Below are positions 42,037-54,039 of a DNA stretch of 64,000 nucleotides, one piece after another; position 1 is the first letter of the stretch; each line of letters begins with the position of its first letter. The DNA is taken from the NCBI GenBank assembly GCA_021292165.1, contig CM037876.1, positions 281,888,521 to 281,952,520 of the forward strand, given 5' to 3'. The notes beneath the pieces are model-generated. The model was given only the letters and a program-made list of their open reading frames with translations. It had not been told where the DNA came from and ran no database searches. Source of the stretch: Shinisaurus crocodilurus. Taxonomy: Eukaryota; Chordata; Lepidosauria; Squamata; Shinisauridae. The position numbers and the translations under genes are program-made.

Positions 42037-42383
42037 CAGTGCTTCTCAAATAGTGGGGCGGGCCCCCCAGGGGGGGCGCGAGGCTCCGTAAAGGGGGGCT
42101 CGTTTGACCTCAGTTAAAAGTTTTTTTTAATATTGTGTTCCTTTAAATCCTGTGCTCCTTTAAATCTTTTCTGCTACAGTTAATAAAGCTATTCTTTGTT
42201 GTAAATTGATCCACATTTCTTTCTTTTCTTATTCTCTTATACGTTAATAAGGATACAGTGTTATGCAGAGGTGTACTTATAACAATTTTATAGACAAATG
42301 ATACTATTTACAGTCGCGCGGGGGGCGCGAAATGTTTTCTTCTTCCTAGGGGGGGCATGACAGAAAATAATTGAGAAGCACTG
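42037..42383. mobile_element. hAT MITE with exact 8-bp TSD
   Basis: Ends CAGTGCTTCTCAAATAG and ATTGAGAAGCACTG, flanked by GGCTATGG (42029-42036, 42384-42391). 347 bp. Poly-G/C blocks near both ends ('gggggggcgcgag' and 'gcgcggggggcgcga') frame an A/T-rich centre. No transposase frame. Confidence 0.9.
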
Positions 42384-42391
42384 GGCTATGG

Positions 42392-42885
42392 TGACTTCCA
42401 TATATGATTTCCATTGAATACTGAGCCATGGGAGCTTAATCACCACAGATGGAAGTGTCAGGTCACCCAACTCAAATGAGGTATCCTTCAGTGTTGACAT
42501 TTCACAAACATCAGTGACAGCCATGAAATGTCAACTAATCAAAGGATGAGAGATCAACAATTTAAAAGGGAAGTGATCAAGGAACACACATGCAGATGTG
42601 AATAAGCTTAGTTACTCACGTGAAGTGGTACTCACACAATTGAGGGGTAGGGCGGCCTTGACCCCATCCCCAATGTTGCATGGCTTCTCCAGCCCCCAGC
42701 CGGCATCTACACATTAAGTGTGGACATCTGCAGGGGAGAAGCGGATGGCAGGGGCAGTGGAAATGGTGCCACTTTGGAGGCAGGGCCAGCAACAGGGCCT
42801 GCCGCCCCTTGGTCACATGAACACCCCTTCACATGTGTGACGTGTAACATGTGAAGGGGCTCCTTACATCAATTAAATTAGAGAC
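42392..42885. other. No recognisable feature
   Basis: Unassigned. A short inverted pair 'ccccttcacatgt'/'acatgtgaagggg' sits at 42824-42860. Confidence 0.35.
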
Positions 42886-42888
42886 GGT

Positions 42889-43440
42889 TTTATTTATTTA
42901 TTTATTTATTTACTGTACTTTTAAACTGCCCAATAACCAATGTTCTCTGGGCTGTCGTGTACAATACATTAAAAATATAGAGTACAAACATTAACGCAAA
43001 ACAAAAAATAGTTCAGAATAGAAACCAGGTAAAAACCAGCAGCAACAAACAAAACCATTATAACATCATAAAACCAAATGAAAACTAGCAGCAGAACAGA
43101 GTACTAAAAGCACCAAAAACAGTTTTTAAAATGAGTGGGAGAATAAAAAAGGTCTTCGCCTGGCACCAGAAAGACCATAATGTAGGTGGCATGCGAGACT
43201 CTCTGGGGATAGCATTAGACAAATAGGGTGCCACCCAGGGCCGGTGCTACCATACAGCGCTCTCAAGTGGGAAGGGGGGGTGCAAAATATCTGATCTTGC
43301 CTAGAGCACCAAACTGCCTTGCACCGGTCCTGGTGCCACCACTGAAAAGGCCCTCTCTCTTGTAGCCTTCTGCCTCACTTCATTTGGCGGGGGCACCAGG
43401 AGGAGGGCCTCATACGATGTTCTTAATGAGAAGGTAGGTA
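42889..43440 (-). pseudogene. L2-clade LINE relic (3' end)
   Basis: A (TTTA)n edge, then 'aaactgcccaataaccaatg' and a long A-rich stretch (the inverted T-rich 3' UTR). This is followed by 'ctggcaccagaaagaccata' and 'gccaccactgaaaaggccctctctcttgtag' in order, the inverted 'RERALSVVAP'-type coding block. RT palm sequence is absent. Confidence 0.65.
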
Positions 43441-43589
43441 AATTTATTTCATATATTTAACTTGCTGCACTGTCCCTAAATATGTTTGTGGCCAAAGCCT
43501 TTCTTTAATACAATAAATACTAGGTGCTTGTTTGTTCTAGGAGCACTATTCCCTTTTTTATATAAGGAGAGGCAAGAACCTCTATAGCA

Positions 43590-43705
43590 GTGGTGGTGAA
43601 TGTGTCCCCCCCCCTTTTTGTTGGACTGCAACTCCCATCAACCCTAGCCAGTGTTGCCAACAGCAAGGGATGATGAGAGTTGCAATCCAACAACATCGTA
43701 GGGAT
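43590..43705. repeat. Decayed fold-back MITE
   Basis: 'ttggactgcaactcccatcaaccc' against 'agagttgcaatccaac' around 'agccagtgttgccaacagc'. Related to 26389-26486. Confidence 0.45.
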
Positions 43706-43713
43706 GTGTGAAT

Positions 43714-44160
43714 GAGCAAACTCAAGCTCGCCAAAGTTCTCTGAAATTTCTCTCAAAACTCATTCCAACTTGAGTCTGTATCAAAGTATGCACACCCTGA
43801 CAGATTCAAGTCAGAATGAGCTTTGGGGTTTTTTTTCTTTCTGCATGAAAATCCGTGCATATTTTCATGCATATTTTTCCAAATGTACACATCAAAAATG
43901 TACACATTCTACTCCCATTTATTACAGCATATTTGTGCGCATTTTTCAAAAGCTCATGCATTTTTTCATGCACAGTTTTCAAACATGTGCATGCTGTTGA
44001 ACACTTTTTCTTTTTTTGTGTGTCCACAAATCACATTGCAAGCTCAGAAATGTACGGACTTTGACCACAGATTGCATCCAAGTCTGTGTTTGTTCTGGAA
44101 AATGCAAACTGGGTAAATCCTGATCAAAAATGAACTGAAACAAATGTGTCATACATCCCT
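43714..44160. mobile_element. TAGGGATG-type MITE (A/T-rich subtype)
   Basis: Begins TAGGGATGTGTGAATGAGC and ends 'gtgtcatacatcccta'. The core has repeated 'catgcatatttttc' and 'gcgcatttttca' units. An inverted match ('gggtaaatcctgatc') links it to 10654 and 28044. No clean target duplication. Confidence 0.65.
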
Positions 44161-44690
44161 ATCCAGGGAGGGCCAAGCAAAATTGGACCATGCCATCAAG
44201 AAAAAGGCACTAATTTGAGAAGTAATGCATGCTGCAATTACATGGATTCTTTCACACCTAACTACTTTTGGGGGAACAATGGTCCGATAGTATGTTCCAT
44301 TGTTTTAGGACAGTGATTTTCAAATTGTGTTTGAGGAATCCCAGGGGTTCCTTGAAGCTTATCAAGAGGTCCTTCAATGGAAAGATTAGTAATACCATAC
44401 AAGCTTGCATCCCCTCTGCTGATTGCTCCCTGCAATGTGCATATCTCCAGCAATTGCAGGAGAACACTAGGTGTGTACTAGCAGTGCAATGGTGAGGTTT
44501 AATTATATGCACCTCAGAGCATCTTCTCTGTGGCAGCCAGTCAAAGTTGGAATTAATATTACCTGAAGGTAAGATTTATACGATCTGAAGAGAAACCAGA
44601 GTATGCTGCAAGAAAAATAAGGGCTGCCTTTGTAGGCCAAATTACTGCCAAACCCTAAGGGAGCAGCACAGAAGGAGCCTTTTAAATTCC
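44161..44690. other. No recognisable feature
   Basis: Contains 'cagtgatttccaaattgtg'-like sequence at 44312, possibly a hAT end, without a partner. Confidence 0.3.
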
Positions 44691-44694
44691 AACT

Positions 44695-44790
44695 CTTTTA
44701 CTGTATTTTTGTTTTATTTTATTGTATTAAATGGTTTTTGCAGTCTGTAACTGTATTGTGATGGCCATTGGCTATAAGCAATAAATTGTG
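44695..44790 (+). repeat. LINE 3' tail
   Basis: T-rich run, then 'tgtgatggccattggctataagcaataaa'-type end read in segments. It matches a common non-LTR 3' end, clade uncertain. Confidence 0.4.
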
Positions 44791-46410
44791 TTACTACCTG
44801 AAGGTAAGAAGGTTGTTGTTTGTTTGTTTTTACTCGATCATAACATGGATGGATTACATAATATCCTTTAATATCCATACAATATCCAAGTATCCATGTT
44901 TAAAGCAAAATCTGCTTTAAATTACTTTTAACAGTTTAAAATATTTGTAACAGTTTTGTTTACAGTTTCACCTAAAATGGAATTCAAGGCTAATCGGAAG
45001 GGTCTTACTCAGGCAAACGTTCTGTTGGTACCATGAGGGAAATTGTCAATACAATTAGCAATAAGTAATAAGATTAAGGAAGAGACTGTGAACAACGGGG
45101 AGCTAGATGCTGCGATCATATCTGAGTTCTCAGAAGATCAAAGCACCGATTTCCAGGTAGTTGTCCAGATCATTGATAGAAATAGAGATGGCAAAAAGCT
45201 GGTGCAGTCAGCGTGGGGAGGGGGACGTGATAAGAGCACTTGTGCTACCGCACTGTCTACCTATTTACTTGGCCCTTTCAGTTGCTTTAATAAAATAAAT
45301 TGGCAAAATATCTCAGGTGGCATTTCATACTTGACTAGATTGGCTGTAAGGAGAAAAATATATTGCAGGGTGCCGGGGGGGGGGGGTGAATTCTTCAAAG
45401 CAAACTCTGCAAAAGCAGCCAAAAAGAAGTTTCGCTCCTTAACCAGCTTTATTTGTAGATTCCTATGGAGCTAAAGTACTCTCAGATCCTGTATAATTAT
45501 TTCTCACAGAGAGCTTTCTCTTTGACAGAATAGCTCACTACCATGTAGCGAGTGTCATAGGAAGAAAGAAAGAGTGGGCGTGAGGTAAATGGAATTGTAA
45601 AATGTTAGTGTCTTCCATTTTCAGCTTGGTACTGTCTGTATATTTGTGTGATAGACCACCATACCTTCCTGTCCCCACCACACCATTTGTCAGGTGAAAA
45701 CAAGCCCATTCACTTTAGTGTGTTGTTTTTCATTTCTACAGCACTCTTGAATATACAGAGAGTGACAGCGTCTCTTACGCTCTGTGGTTCATTCCCTGGA
45801 GGTCCCTGTATCAGAAATGGGAAAGCAGGGCTTAGGCCTCCTGGAGGGAGGCTTGGGCTCCAAAGTTAGCATGAGGGCAGGGAAGAATGGGCTCTGGGTT
45901 AGGCTGGAGAGAGGGATTAGGACAGGGGTGGAGAGAGGTCTCGCCTCTGTTGCCACAGCTGCTGCATGACAGGAATGTTGGACGAAAAGAGGTCAACTAT
46001 CTTTTTAAGGGTTTTTTTAAGTTGACTGCCCAGTAAAGGGTTAAGATAGACTGTTATACTCTAGTTAAAGGGCAAAGGCAGAAACCAAGTTTCTCTGAGA
46101 AGTCAGTGGGCAGGGGGCAGTGGAGCAAACCACTTAGTGGTATCAGGGGAGGGAATGCTGGACATTGCCTAGCAACAGGTTAGAATTCCATTCTACCACT
46201 CCTCTGACAGTTAGACTAGTCCTACAGTTAACTGACTTAACTGATGCTTGCTAGGTTTTAAGCATAGGATTGACGTGTGTTTTCCTTACCTCACAGTATA
46301 AGTAACATTTAAGAAATTGAACTTACAAAGTCTGTAACCATCAAGCTTATAGTACCTCAGAAATCATATGTCACTGTTGTTTACTTTAAAAATCATCTAC
46401 TTAGAAACAA
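44791..46410. other. Unassigned 1.6-kb interval
   Basis: No repeat family recognised. A 143-codon plus-strand frame (45043-45474) starts without ATG and has no domain that I recognise. A G-run lies at 45375-45386. Confidence 0.35.
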
Positions 46411-46411
46411 G

Positions 46412-46413
<2 letters not shown>

Positions 46414-46451
<38 letters not shown>
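46414..46451 (+). repeat. (GT)n microsatellite
   Basis: Nineteen GT units. Confidence 0.95.
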
Positions 46452-46454
<3 letters not shown>

Positions 46455-46784
46455 GGAGAACTCCACTGCTGCTGCTGTGCTCTGCCATCAAGGAAACACT
46501 TTCCTGAAGGCTCCTCTTTCCTCCCTTGGGGCAAAAGGAGCTGTTAGGAAGGGAGTAAGAGAGTCATGGCAGACTCACAGGAGGGTGCATGGTATTTGAG
46601 GCTACTCTCCCACCTTCAGATCCTTCCAACTGTTATGGAGAACGCACACACACCCCTACATTTTCAATGGTACTATGGGAGGAACGGAGGCTGAGGGACA
46701 GATGACCCAAGGGTGTGCATACTTTGAACCTAGTTTCCCCACTCCTTTAAGCCCCAGGCCCAGCCAGGCAAGAGCTCGCATTGC

Positions 46785-47180
46785 AGGGAAAGGCTGTAGC
46801 TCCATAGTAGAGCATATGCTTTGCATGCAAAAGGTCCGACGTTCAATCTTTGGCATCTCCAGGTAGGACTAGGAAAGACTCCTGTCTGAAATCCTGGAGA
46901 GCCGCTGCCAGCCAGTGGACAATATTGAGTAGACTTGAGCCGTGTTCAGGCATCAGCCTAAATATGTGAGGGCTTAAAGTAGGTAGAACAACGGGGCTGT
47001 GCATGTTGGCCCTACACCCTGCATCTCCCAATGTGTGGGCCCCTGCCCCCTCAGTTCAAACCTTGCCATGTTGAATTGGCAAGGTACAAAAGGCAGTTCT
47101 GCTCATGTTCACTCGGCCTACTTTAAGCCCTCACACGGTCAGGGATTTGGTAAACGGCAGCTTCCAATGTTCTTACATGA
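46785..47180 (+). repeat. tRNA-derived SINE (second type) with an insertion
   Basis: Head 'ggctgtagctccatagtaga' and B-box-like CGTTCAATCTTTG, body 'ggcatctccaggtaggac' and 'gagagccgctgccagccag'. The expected end ('ggcagcttcca...gttctta') appears only at about 47157-47177, after a 200-bp insert (46943-47146). Same family as 21185-21405. Confidence 0.65.
46943..47146. mobile_element. TIR element inside the SINE
   Basis: 'atgtgagggcttaaagtagg' near the left is inverted at the right as 'cctactttaagccctcacac'. About 200 bp in total, with no coding capacity. It interrupts the SINE body and its end. Confidence 0.55.
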
Positions 47181-47185
47181 ACCCT

Positions 47186-48512
47186 GTTGGTTCTTCTGGA
47201 CCTCTCAGCGGCTTTCGATACCATTGACCATTGTATCCTTCTGGAGTGGCTGTCTGGGTTGGGAGTTGGGGGCACTTTTTACTGTGGTTCCATTCCTACT
47301 TGGATGGTCGCTTCCAGAAGGCGGTGCTGGGGAATAGTGGCTCTGTTCTGTGGCAATTACATCATGGGTTCCACAGAGCTCAATTTTATCTCCCATGGCA
47401 TTTAACATCTACATTAAACTGCTGAAGGAAGTTATCCAGGGAGGTGGACTGAGGTGCCATCAATATGTTGATGAAACCCAACTCTACCGCTCCTTTTCGT
47501 CAAACCCAGGTGAGGCAGTGGATGTCCTGAATCAGTGCCTGAGCAGGGTAATGGACTGGATGAGGGCCAAAAAACTGAAGCTCAATCCAGACAAGATGGA
47601 GGCATCATCAGCAGGTGGCTTGTCTGCCTGGTTGAGTGGTGTTCAACCTGCCCTGGAGGGGATTACATTCCCCCTGAAAGATTAGGCACGCAGCTTGGGG
47701 ATGCTCCTGGATTCATCGTTGTCATTTGAGAACCAGGTGGCCTCAATGGCCAGGAGCGCCTTTTTATCAGCTTAGGTTCAGATAGGCTGTTGCCCCATCT
47801 GAACAGAGATAGCCTGGTGACACTTATCCATGCTCTGGTAATCTACCAGTTGGATTACTGCAATGTGTTGTACGTGGAGCTACCTTTGAAGATGGTTCAG
47901 AAACTTCAGTTAGTTCAAAATAGAGCTGCTAGGTTACTAGCTGGAATGGGCTGATTCGACCATGTGATGCCAGTGCTTTCTCAGCTGCACTGGCTTCCAG
48001 TCCATTTCTGAGCCCAATTCAAAGTGTTGGTGTTGAGATTTAAAGCCCTAAATGGCTTAGGACCAGAGCATCTAAAGGCACATCTCCTCCCGCATGTACC
48101 TGCTGAGACCCTTAGGTCATCTTCAGAGACTTGCCTCTGGGTGCCCCTGCCAAAGAAAGTTAGGTGGGTGGCTACAAGAGAGAGGGCCCTCTCAGTGGTT
48201 GCACCCCACTTATGGAACAAACTGCCTAAAAATGTTCGCCTGGCACCTACGTTATCTTTTCAGTGCCAGGCAAAGACCTTTCTTTCCTGCCAGGCATTTT
48301 AGAGACCTAGTTCTAGATTAGTATGGCTGCTTTATCGATTCCTGTGCTGTTTAGTGTTTTGCATTATATTGTCTTTTTTTATTCTTTTAAATATTTGTAA
48401 TGTATTTTATATTTTTAACTGTGTTTTGAAATGGCATTTCATGTTTTCTAACTGATTGTAATCCACCCAGAGAACATTAGAAATTTAGTAAATAAAATAA
48501 ATACATAAATTA
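47186..48512 (+). pseudogene. L2-clade LINE relic with RT core, frameshifted
   Basis: Opens in the RT palm: [29 protein letters not shown], then a changed frame with [18 protein letters not shown] (the GVPQGS block decayed to WVPQSS) and HQYVDETQLYRSF, where the second catalytic Asp is replaced by Glu. Then NPDKMEASSAGG. After stops, FKVLVLRFKALNGLGPEHLKAHL-like and RALSVVAPHLWNKLP blocks end near 48300. A T-rich 3' UTR and (AAAT)n tail run to 48512. It is 5'-truncated within RT and clearly older than copies A-C. Confidence 0.85.
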
Positions 48513-49258
48513 TGTGCTGCTCTCTGCTACCAGCATTTCCAGGCAGGCTGAAGGCAGAGTGCATGTGCCCCCCTAATCCCATGCTGGTTTGGAGGGACTT
48601 GGAGGGGAGAGAATCTTGTTCAAAAAACAATGGTTCTGCTGCATACCTTGGGGGAAATTCCACTGGAAAAGGCTTACCCCAAAGCTCTCCTCTGCCCATT
48701 TTTGTGCCCAGACATGAGTGACAAATTGACAGAAATATATTTGCAACAAGTTACACCAAATTCTACGCCTTGCAATCATATTCTCATGCAAGTTCTAAAA
48801 ATGAGCTCCTCCAAGCATAAAATTACTAATTGGTCTTGCCTTGCAAAAAAAATAAAAAATTAAAGATAAATAAAGCGAATGTCTCATTACTGTCAAACAT
48901 TTGATTTCTTGTTTTATAGATGGTAAAATGAACCATTTTCAGTTGTGCAAGTAAGAAATTCAAGATGTCATTTCCCTTCCTGGAAGAAATTGTTAGGAGT
49001 TGATTGTGACAATTTAGTTTTGTTTTAATAGAACTTATTTCAATCTGGCAAAAAAAAATGTAGTACTTCTCCTAAAGGCCAGGTGCAGATTGAGGAGTGG
49101 AACTACTTTTGCAAAAAAGAATTCCTGTTATAGCTGGAAGACAGGTGAACAAGAACGGATGTCAGGATTTTGGATTCTGTGTTTGCTGTTCAAGAGTTCC
49201 CTTGGGTGACTTTAAGAGGAAATACAACCAGAGGGGTGCTAGCTTTTCATACCACTAG
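48513..49258. other. No recognisable feature
   Basis: Unassigned, A/T-rich toward 48840-49060. Confidence 0.35.
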
Positions 49259-49262
49259 CTGC

Positions 49263-50075
49263 TAGGGATGGGCGACCCGCCCGGCACTCAACTTGCGGCG
49301 TGCGAGCCGAGCGCTCCCGCTGCATGAGCTGAGCGTGAGCGCCAGCTGACGCGCTCGCCGGACTTCCGGGTCCCCAGCTCTATGTTGTTTACATAGAAAA
49401 CGGCATATTTGTGCAAATTTGGCCGTTTTCTATGTAAACAATGTAGCGCCGGAACCCGGAAGTCACTTTCCCCAGCTTGGCTTGTGAGAATGTGAGTCAA
49501 GCCGGGGAAAAGGTAGGGCGAGCAGAGCTTGACCCCCCCCCCGAGCCTAGCGGTGCATTTCGTACCTCGATGGGCCCCCCGAATTGCCTCGGCTCTCCGC
49601 GCCACGGCCCCCCCACTCCTCGAATTCTCCACGGTGTGGAGGGGCCCTCCAGCTGCTCTCCGTGCCGCTCAGGCAGCCGCGCCGCTCATGTGGGCTCACG
49701 TCGCGTCACTTCCAGCTGGCCGGAAGTGACGCGACGGGCCCTGCGCTGATGCGGCTCAACCCTGTTGCTGCGGTTTTGGCATAGAAACCAGGGCAACAGG
49801 GCTTAAAACGGCCGCAATGGCCAGTTTAAGCCCTGTTGCCCTGGTTTCTATGCCAAAACCGCAGCAACAGGGTTCAGCCGCATCGCACAGGGCCCGTCGC
49901 GTCACAGCCGAAAATGACATGACGGGAGCCCGCACAGGCAGCGTGACACACCAAGCGGCGGACAAGTGGGCGGCAAGGCAGGCCCGCAGGTCGCCATGAA
50001 TATCGGGGGGGCTGCGAGTGGGGGCGTGTTCGCCAGACTTCCACCCCCCCAATTGAGCTCCGTGCACATCCCTAG
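49263..50075. mobile_element. GC-rich TAGGGATG-type hAT MITE with a second palindromic unit inside
   Basis: Outer ends TAGGGATGGGCGACCCGC and 'ccgtgcacatcccta'. The outer sequence matches 22415-22792. Flanks share GCTGC (5 bp). Internal fold-back 1 (49380-49446): 'tttacatagaaaacggc' against 'gccgttttctatgtaaa'. Fold-back 2 (49720-49905) has arms of about 85 bp with 'cagggcaacagggctt' and CCGGAAGTGACGC (49720-49732). About 49540-49985 has no counterpart in the 22415 copy and looks like a nested relative of the 39594 element. Confidence 0.75.
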
Positions 50076-50146
50076 CTGCAACCATGGAGCACAACTTGTC
50101 TTTCCTTGCAGCGTGGCTCCTTTCTGAAATGACACTGCCAAGAATT

Positions 50147-52563
50147 TTATTATTTATTTATTATTTATTATTAATATTTATTTATCGCCCATCTGGCCGG
50201 CAACCGGCCACCCTGGGCGATGTACACAGAATAAAATACATAAATGCAATAAAATACATTAAAACAATATAAAAATTTTAAAATCTTAACCCACCCCATA
50301 TTCCCGCCTGAACAACCAGGTTTTTAATGAGCGACGGAAGCTCATCAGAAAGGGGGCATAGCGGAGGTTACTCGGGAGAGAGTTCCACAGTACGGGGGCC
50401 GCCACAGAAAAGGCCCTCTTCCTCGTCCCCACCAGTCTAGCTGCTCTGGCTGAAGGGACAAGGAGAAGGCCATCCGTGGCAGATCTTGTTGAGCGGCCCA
50501 CTTGGTGTTGCTGGAGACGCTCCTTGAGATAAACTGGACCAGAGCCGTATAGGGTTTTAAAGGTCAAAACCAACACCTTGAATTCGGCTCGGCAAGCAAC
50601 TGGTAGCCAGTGCAAATCCTTCAGCACTGGCGTGATGTGATCCCGCCGGCGGCTGCCTTTAACCAGGCGAGCCGCCGCGTTCTGTACCAGCTGCAGCTTC
50701 CGAACCGTCTTCAAGGGTAACCCCACGTAGAGCGCATTACAGTAGTCTAGGCGAGAGGAGACCAAGGCATGAACCACTGATGGGAGCAGGTGATTAGGAA
50801 GGTAGGGGCGCAGCTGCCGTATCAGATGGAGTTGATACAGCGCTGCCCGGCTCACAGCTGCCACCTGAGCGTCCATGGACAGCTGGGAGTCTAGAATGAC
50901 TCCCAAGCTGCGGACCTGGTCCTTCAGGGGTAGATGTACCCCATTCAGCACCAGGTCAACATCCCCTAACCTCCCCTTGTCCCCCACCAGCAGTACCTCG
51001 GTCTTGTCGGGGTTCAGCTTCAGCATGTTCCTTCCCATCCAGCCAGCCACTGACTCCAGGCACTTGGACAGCGTCTCAACGGCCAACCTCGGTGAGGACT
51101 TGAAACAGAGGTAGAGCTGCGTGTCATCCGCATACTGATGACACCGCACCCCAAACCTCCTGATGATAGCTCCCAGCGGCTTGAGGTAGATGTTGAATAA
51201 CATCGGGGAGAGGATGGAACCCTGCGGCACTCCACAAGTGAGCAGCCGAGGGTCCGAAGCCTCCTCCCCGAGAACTTCCCTCTGGTACCTTCCAGAGAGG
51301 AAGGACCGGAACCACTGCAATACAGTGCCTCCCAAGCCCAAGCCCTCCAGGCGGTCCAGGAGGATACCGTGGTCAACGGTATCAAAAGCCGCCGAGAGAT
51401 CAAGGAGGACTAGAAAGGAGCATTCGCCCCTATCCAAAGCCCTCCTCATATCATCCACCAAGGCGACCAAGGCCGTCTCCGTCCCATGTCCAGACCTGAA
51501 GCCCGACTGGCACGGATCTAAATAATCGGCTTCATCCAAGTGTGCCTTCAACTGAGCACCCACCACCCGCTCGATCACCTTGCCCAGAAATGGTAAATTG
51601 GAGACTGGGCGAAAGTTGTTTAAATCCTGGGGATCCAAGGAGGGCTTCTTTAGAAGCGGTCTTATTACTGCCTCCTTGAGGGCTGATGGCATCACTGCCT
51701 CCTCGAGGGAGGCATTCACCACCGCCTTGATCCCCTCACCCAGTCTCTCCCTGCAGCTCATTATGATCCAGGACGGGCAAGGATCAAGCAAGCAGGTGGT
51801 CGGCCTCACAGATGAAAGCACCTTGTCCACTTCATCAGAAGGAAGAAGCCGAAACCGATCCCACAAAACCGGTCTGCCATTGGCCTCCTCCCGCTCACTC
51901 CCTGTGTCCACGACGCACGATATCCCACTCCTAATCCGATCGATTTTATCTGCGAAGTGCTTCGCTAAAGCCTCACAGGAGGCTTTAGACTGTTCCAATG
52001 GGTCCGGAGCGACTGGACCGACCAGACTCCGGACCACTTGGAACAGCCTCCTGGGGCAGCACTCCGCAGACGCAATGGAGGCAGCATAGAAATTCTTTTT
52101 TGCTGCCTTCACCGCCACCCGGTAGGCTGAAGATGCAGCTCTAACCAGTGTTCGATTGTCTTCGGAGCGGGAATTACGCCATCGGCGCTCTAGCCTTCTC
52201 ACCTCTTGTTTCAGAGCTCGCAGTGACGGAGTGAACCATGGCACCTGCGCGTGCTCTGTTTAGGCGAAGAGGGCGCTTCGGAGCAACTCGGTCTAATGCC
52301 CTGGTGATTGCAGCATTCCAGTCGTCCACCAGGGTCTCGACCGAGCTACCGTTTGTGTGCTCCAATTCCCCAAGCGCGTTCAGGAATCCATCCGGATCCA
52401 TAAGACGCCTGGTGCGGACCATCCTAATAGGTCCCTCACCCCTGCAGAGGGGTTGTGGCATCGAGAAATCCAACCCCACCAGATAGTGATCTGACCATGA
52501 CAAGGGGGTGGCGGATATACCCCCGATTTCCAGATCATTTCCCCCCTCTCCAGAAACAAAAAC
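50147..52563 (-). mobile_element. L2-clade LINE, copy B, 5'-truncated
   Basis: Matches copy C base for base with few differences from the tail (50147) to 52563, where homology stops abruptly inside the endonuclease region ('ccagaaacaaaaac'). 5' truncation is typical of incomplete target-primed reverse transcription. The flanks give no convincing duplication. Confidence 0.9.
50286..52563 (-). pseudogene. L2 RT gene, truncated with a 1-nt frameshift
   Basis: The frame enters at FVSGEGGNDLEIGG (52560) and keeps the endonuclease SDHYLVGLDF block. It is shifted near 52235-52255 by one extra base ('gcacctgcgcgtgctc' where C has 'ggtgccgcgcgagctc'). From PWFTPSLRALK (52241) it is open for about 650 codons to the stop at 50286: [40 protein letters not shown] and the full C-terminus. 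The RT part looks undamaged. The endonuclease is missing most of its catalytic residues. Confidence 0.9.
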
Positions 52564-54035
52564 TCTTTGGAGAGTATGGCTCAGTTCAGACATAATTATG
52601 CTGTTCTGATAAACCATGATTTATTGGGCTGAGAACAAATCTAGTGCCATACACTTTCTCCTTGCCCCTTCCTGCCCTCCTCACCTAGTGCACCTAGTTT
52701 TAGCACTGACTTGTTAAACTTCCAAACTGAGGAACTGTGGTTTAACTTCTGCTTGTAAATTAGGATCACAAACCAGGATCAGATTCTGGTTTCATGTCCT
52801 GTTTTGTAAACAGAGGTTAAATCACAGTTTCCTGGTTTAGACATCACAGGAAACTGTGGTTTCACAAGCCAGGATATTAGTGCTGAAGCCAAGCACATGA
52901 GGGGAAGATGAAATGTGAGGGGTGACAAGGGAGGATGAAGGCACAGGGCTATATCTGAATGTCAAGTATACCAATATCTACAGAATTAGAACCCAAGACC
53001 TTGAGGTTTTACATACACACATTTTTGAAAGAGAGCTTTGGGGATTCTGGGGAATCTTAAATCTTTGAGGCATGCAAGCCTTGTTAAGAAGTCTGCCTGA
53101 GGAAAATGCTCACCAGCTATCTAGAAGAGATTACACAACAGCAGTTGCACTTGCTAGGTGGAATTAAAAGGGTCATCAGCCCTTATGATTCAGAGAAAAA
53201 ACTGGTTATCTGCTGAGAAGTTTCCCTTCAGGACATGGTGTCAGACAATTATGCACCTTATAGACATCATGTGCCTTATTCTGAAACACTGCCTTTGTGG
53301 GAGATGTATTATTGAGCCCAAGGGATCACTGCTCCATTGCAGCATGGCAGTGCCTATAGCACTATTAAGGAGAATTGAAATATATCACCTATGAAATAAA
53401 AGCATTAACCCTGACAGGGTGCATTTAGTCCAGCGAAAATCCCCCTGGAATATTTCCCATTAAACAGCTATGTTACACATCTTACTTTGAAAAATAAAGC
53501 AAAGCAGAAAGATGGAATCGAAAGTATATATTTACTGACTTTATCAAGAGCTAGAGAAACAGCAGCTCGGGTGAACATTTCCCTTTTCTTTCACAAACAG
53601 CTTTAATTCTGTGTTCCATGGTGGGGTGTGGGGTGGTAAACACCAATCCAGCACTATGGCAGTTGGGAAAAGCAACTGGCAGGGATCGCTCCTGAAAATC
53701 CTTTGCAATGGAGAAAGGGTGATCAGGCTAATATTACAGATGGCTTCAATGTAATATGTAGCTACCCGGTCTTGCAACTCTGGAAGAAGATTCCAAAGTT
53801 GGTCTTAATATACCTATAGCCAAAACTACCTTGAATGTCAAAAACATGAACTCCTACAACTGTCTGGGGCATGCTGGGAGTTATAAGACTTTTTTCTGTC
53901 TAAATATACATAGGATTGCACCCTAAGAAGGCCATCACAAAAGGTAAGGGGACTTGGTCCCCTTTGGCCACTGTGTGACTGGAGTACTGGTCGAAAGAAA
54001 GGGGACAAAAGATTTAATAAGGAATAATAAGGACT
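52564..54035. other. Unassigned 1.5-kb interval
   Basis: No gene recognised. At 53848-53890 'aactcctacaactgtctggggcatgctgggagtt' (read in parts) is a decayed remnant of the fold-back hAT family. Confidence 0.4.
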
Positions 54036-54039
54036 ACTT

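Noticed and set aside
45043..45474. 143-codon plus-strand frame as a gene
   Set aside because: No ATG start, includes translation of a G-run, no domain or splice context.
51580..52089. 169-codon plus-strand frame, also at 57840-58349 and inverted at 30445-30954
   Set aside because: Antisense shadow of the L2 RT gene. Its conservation among copies follows from the sense gene.
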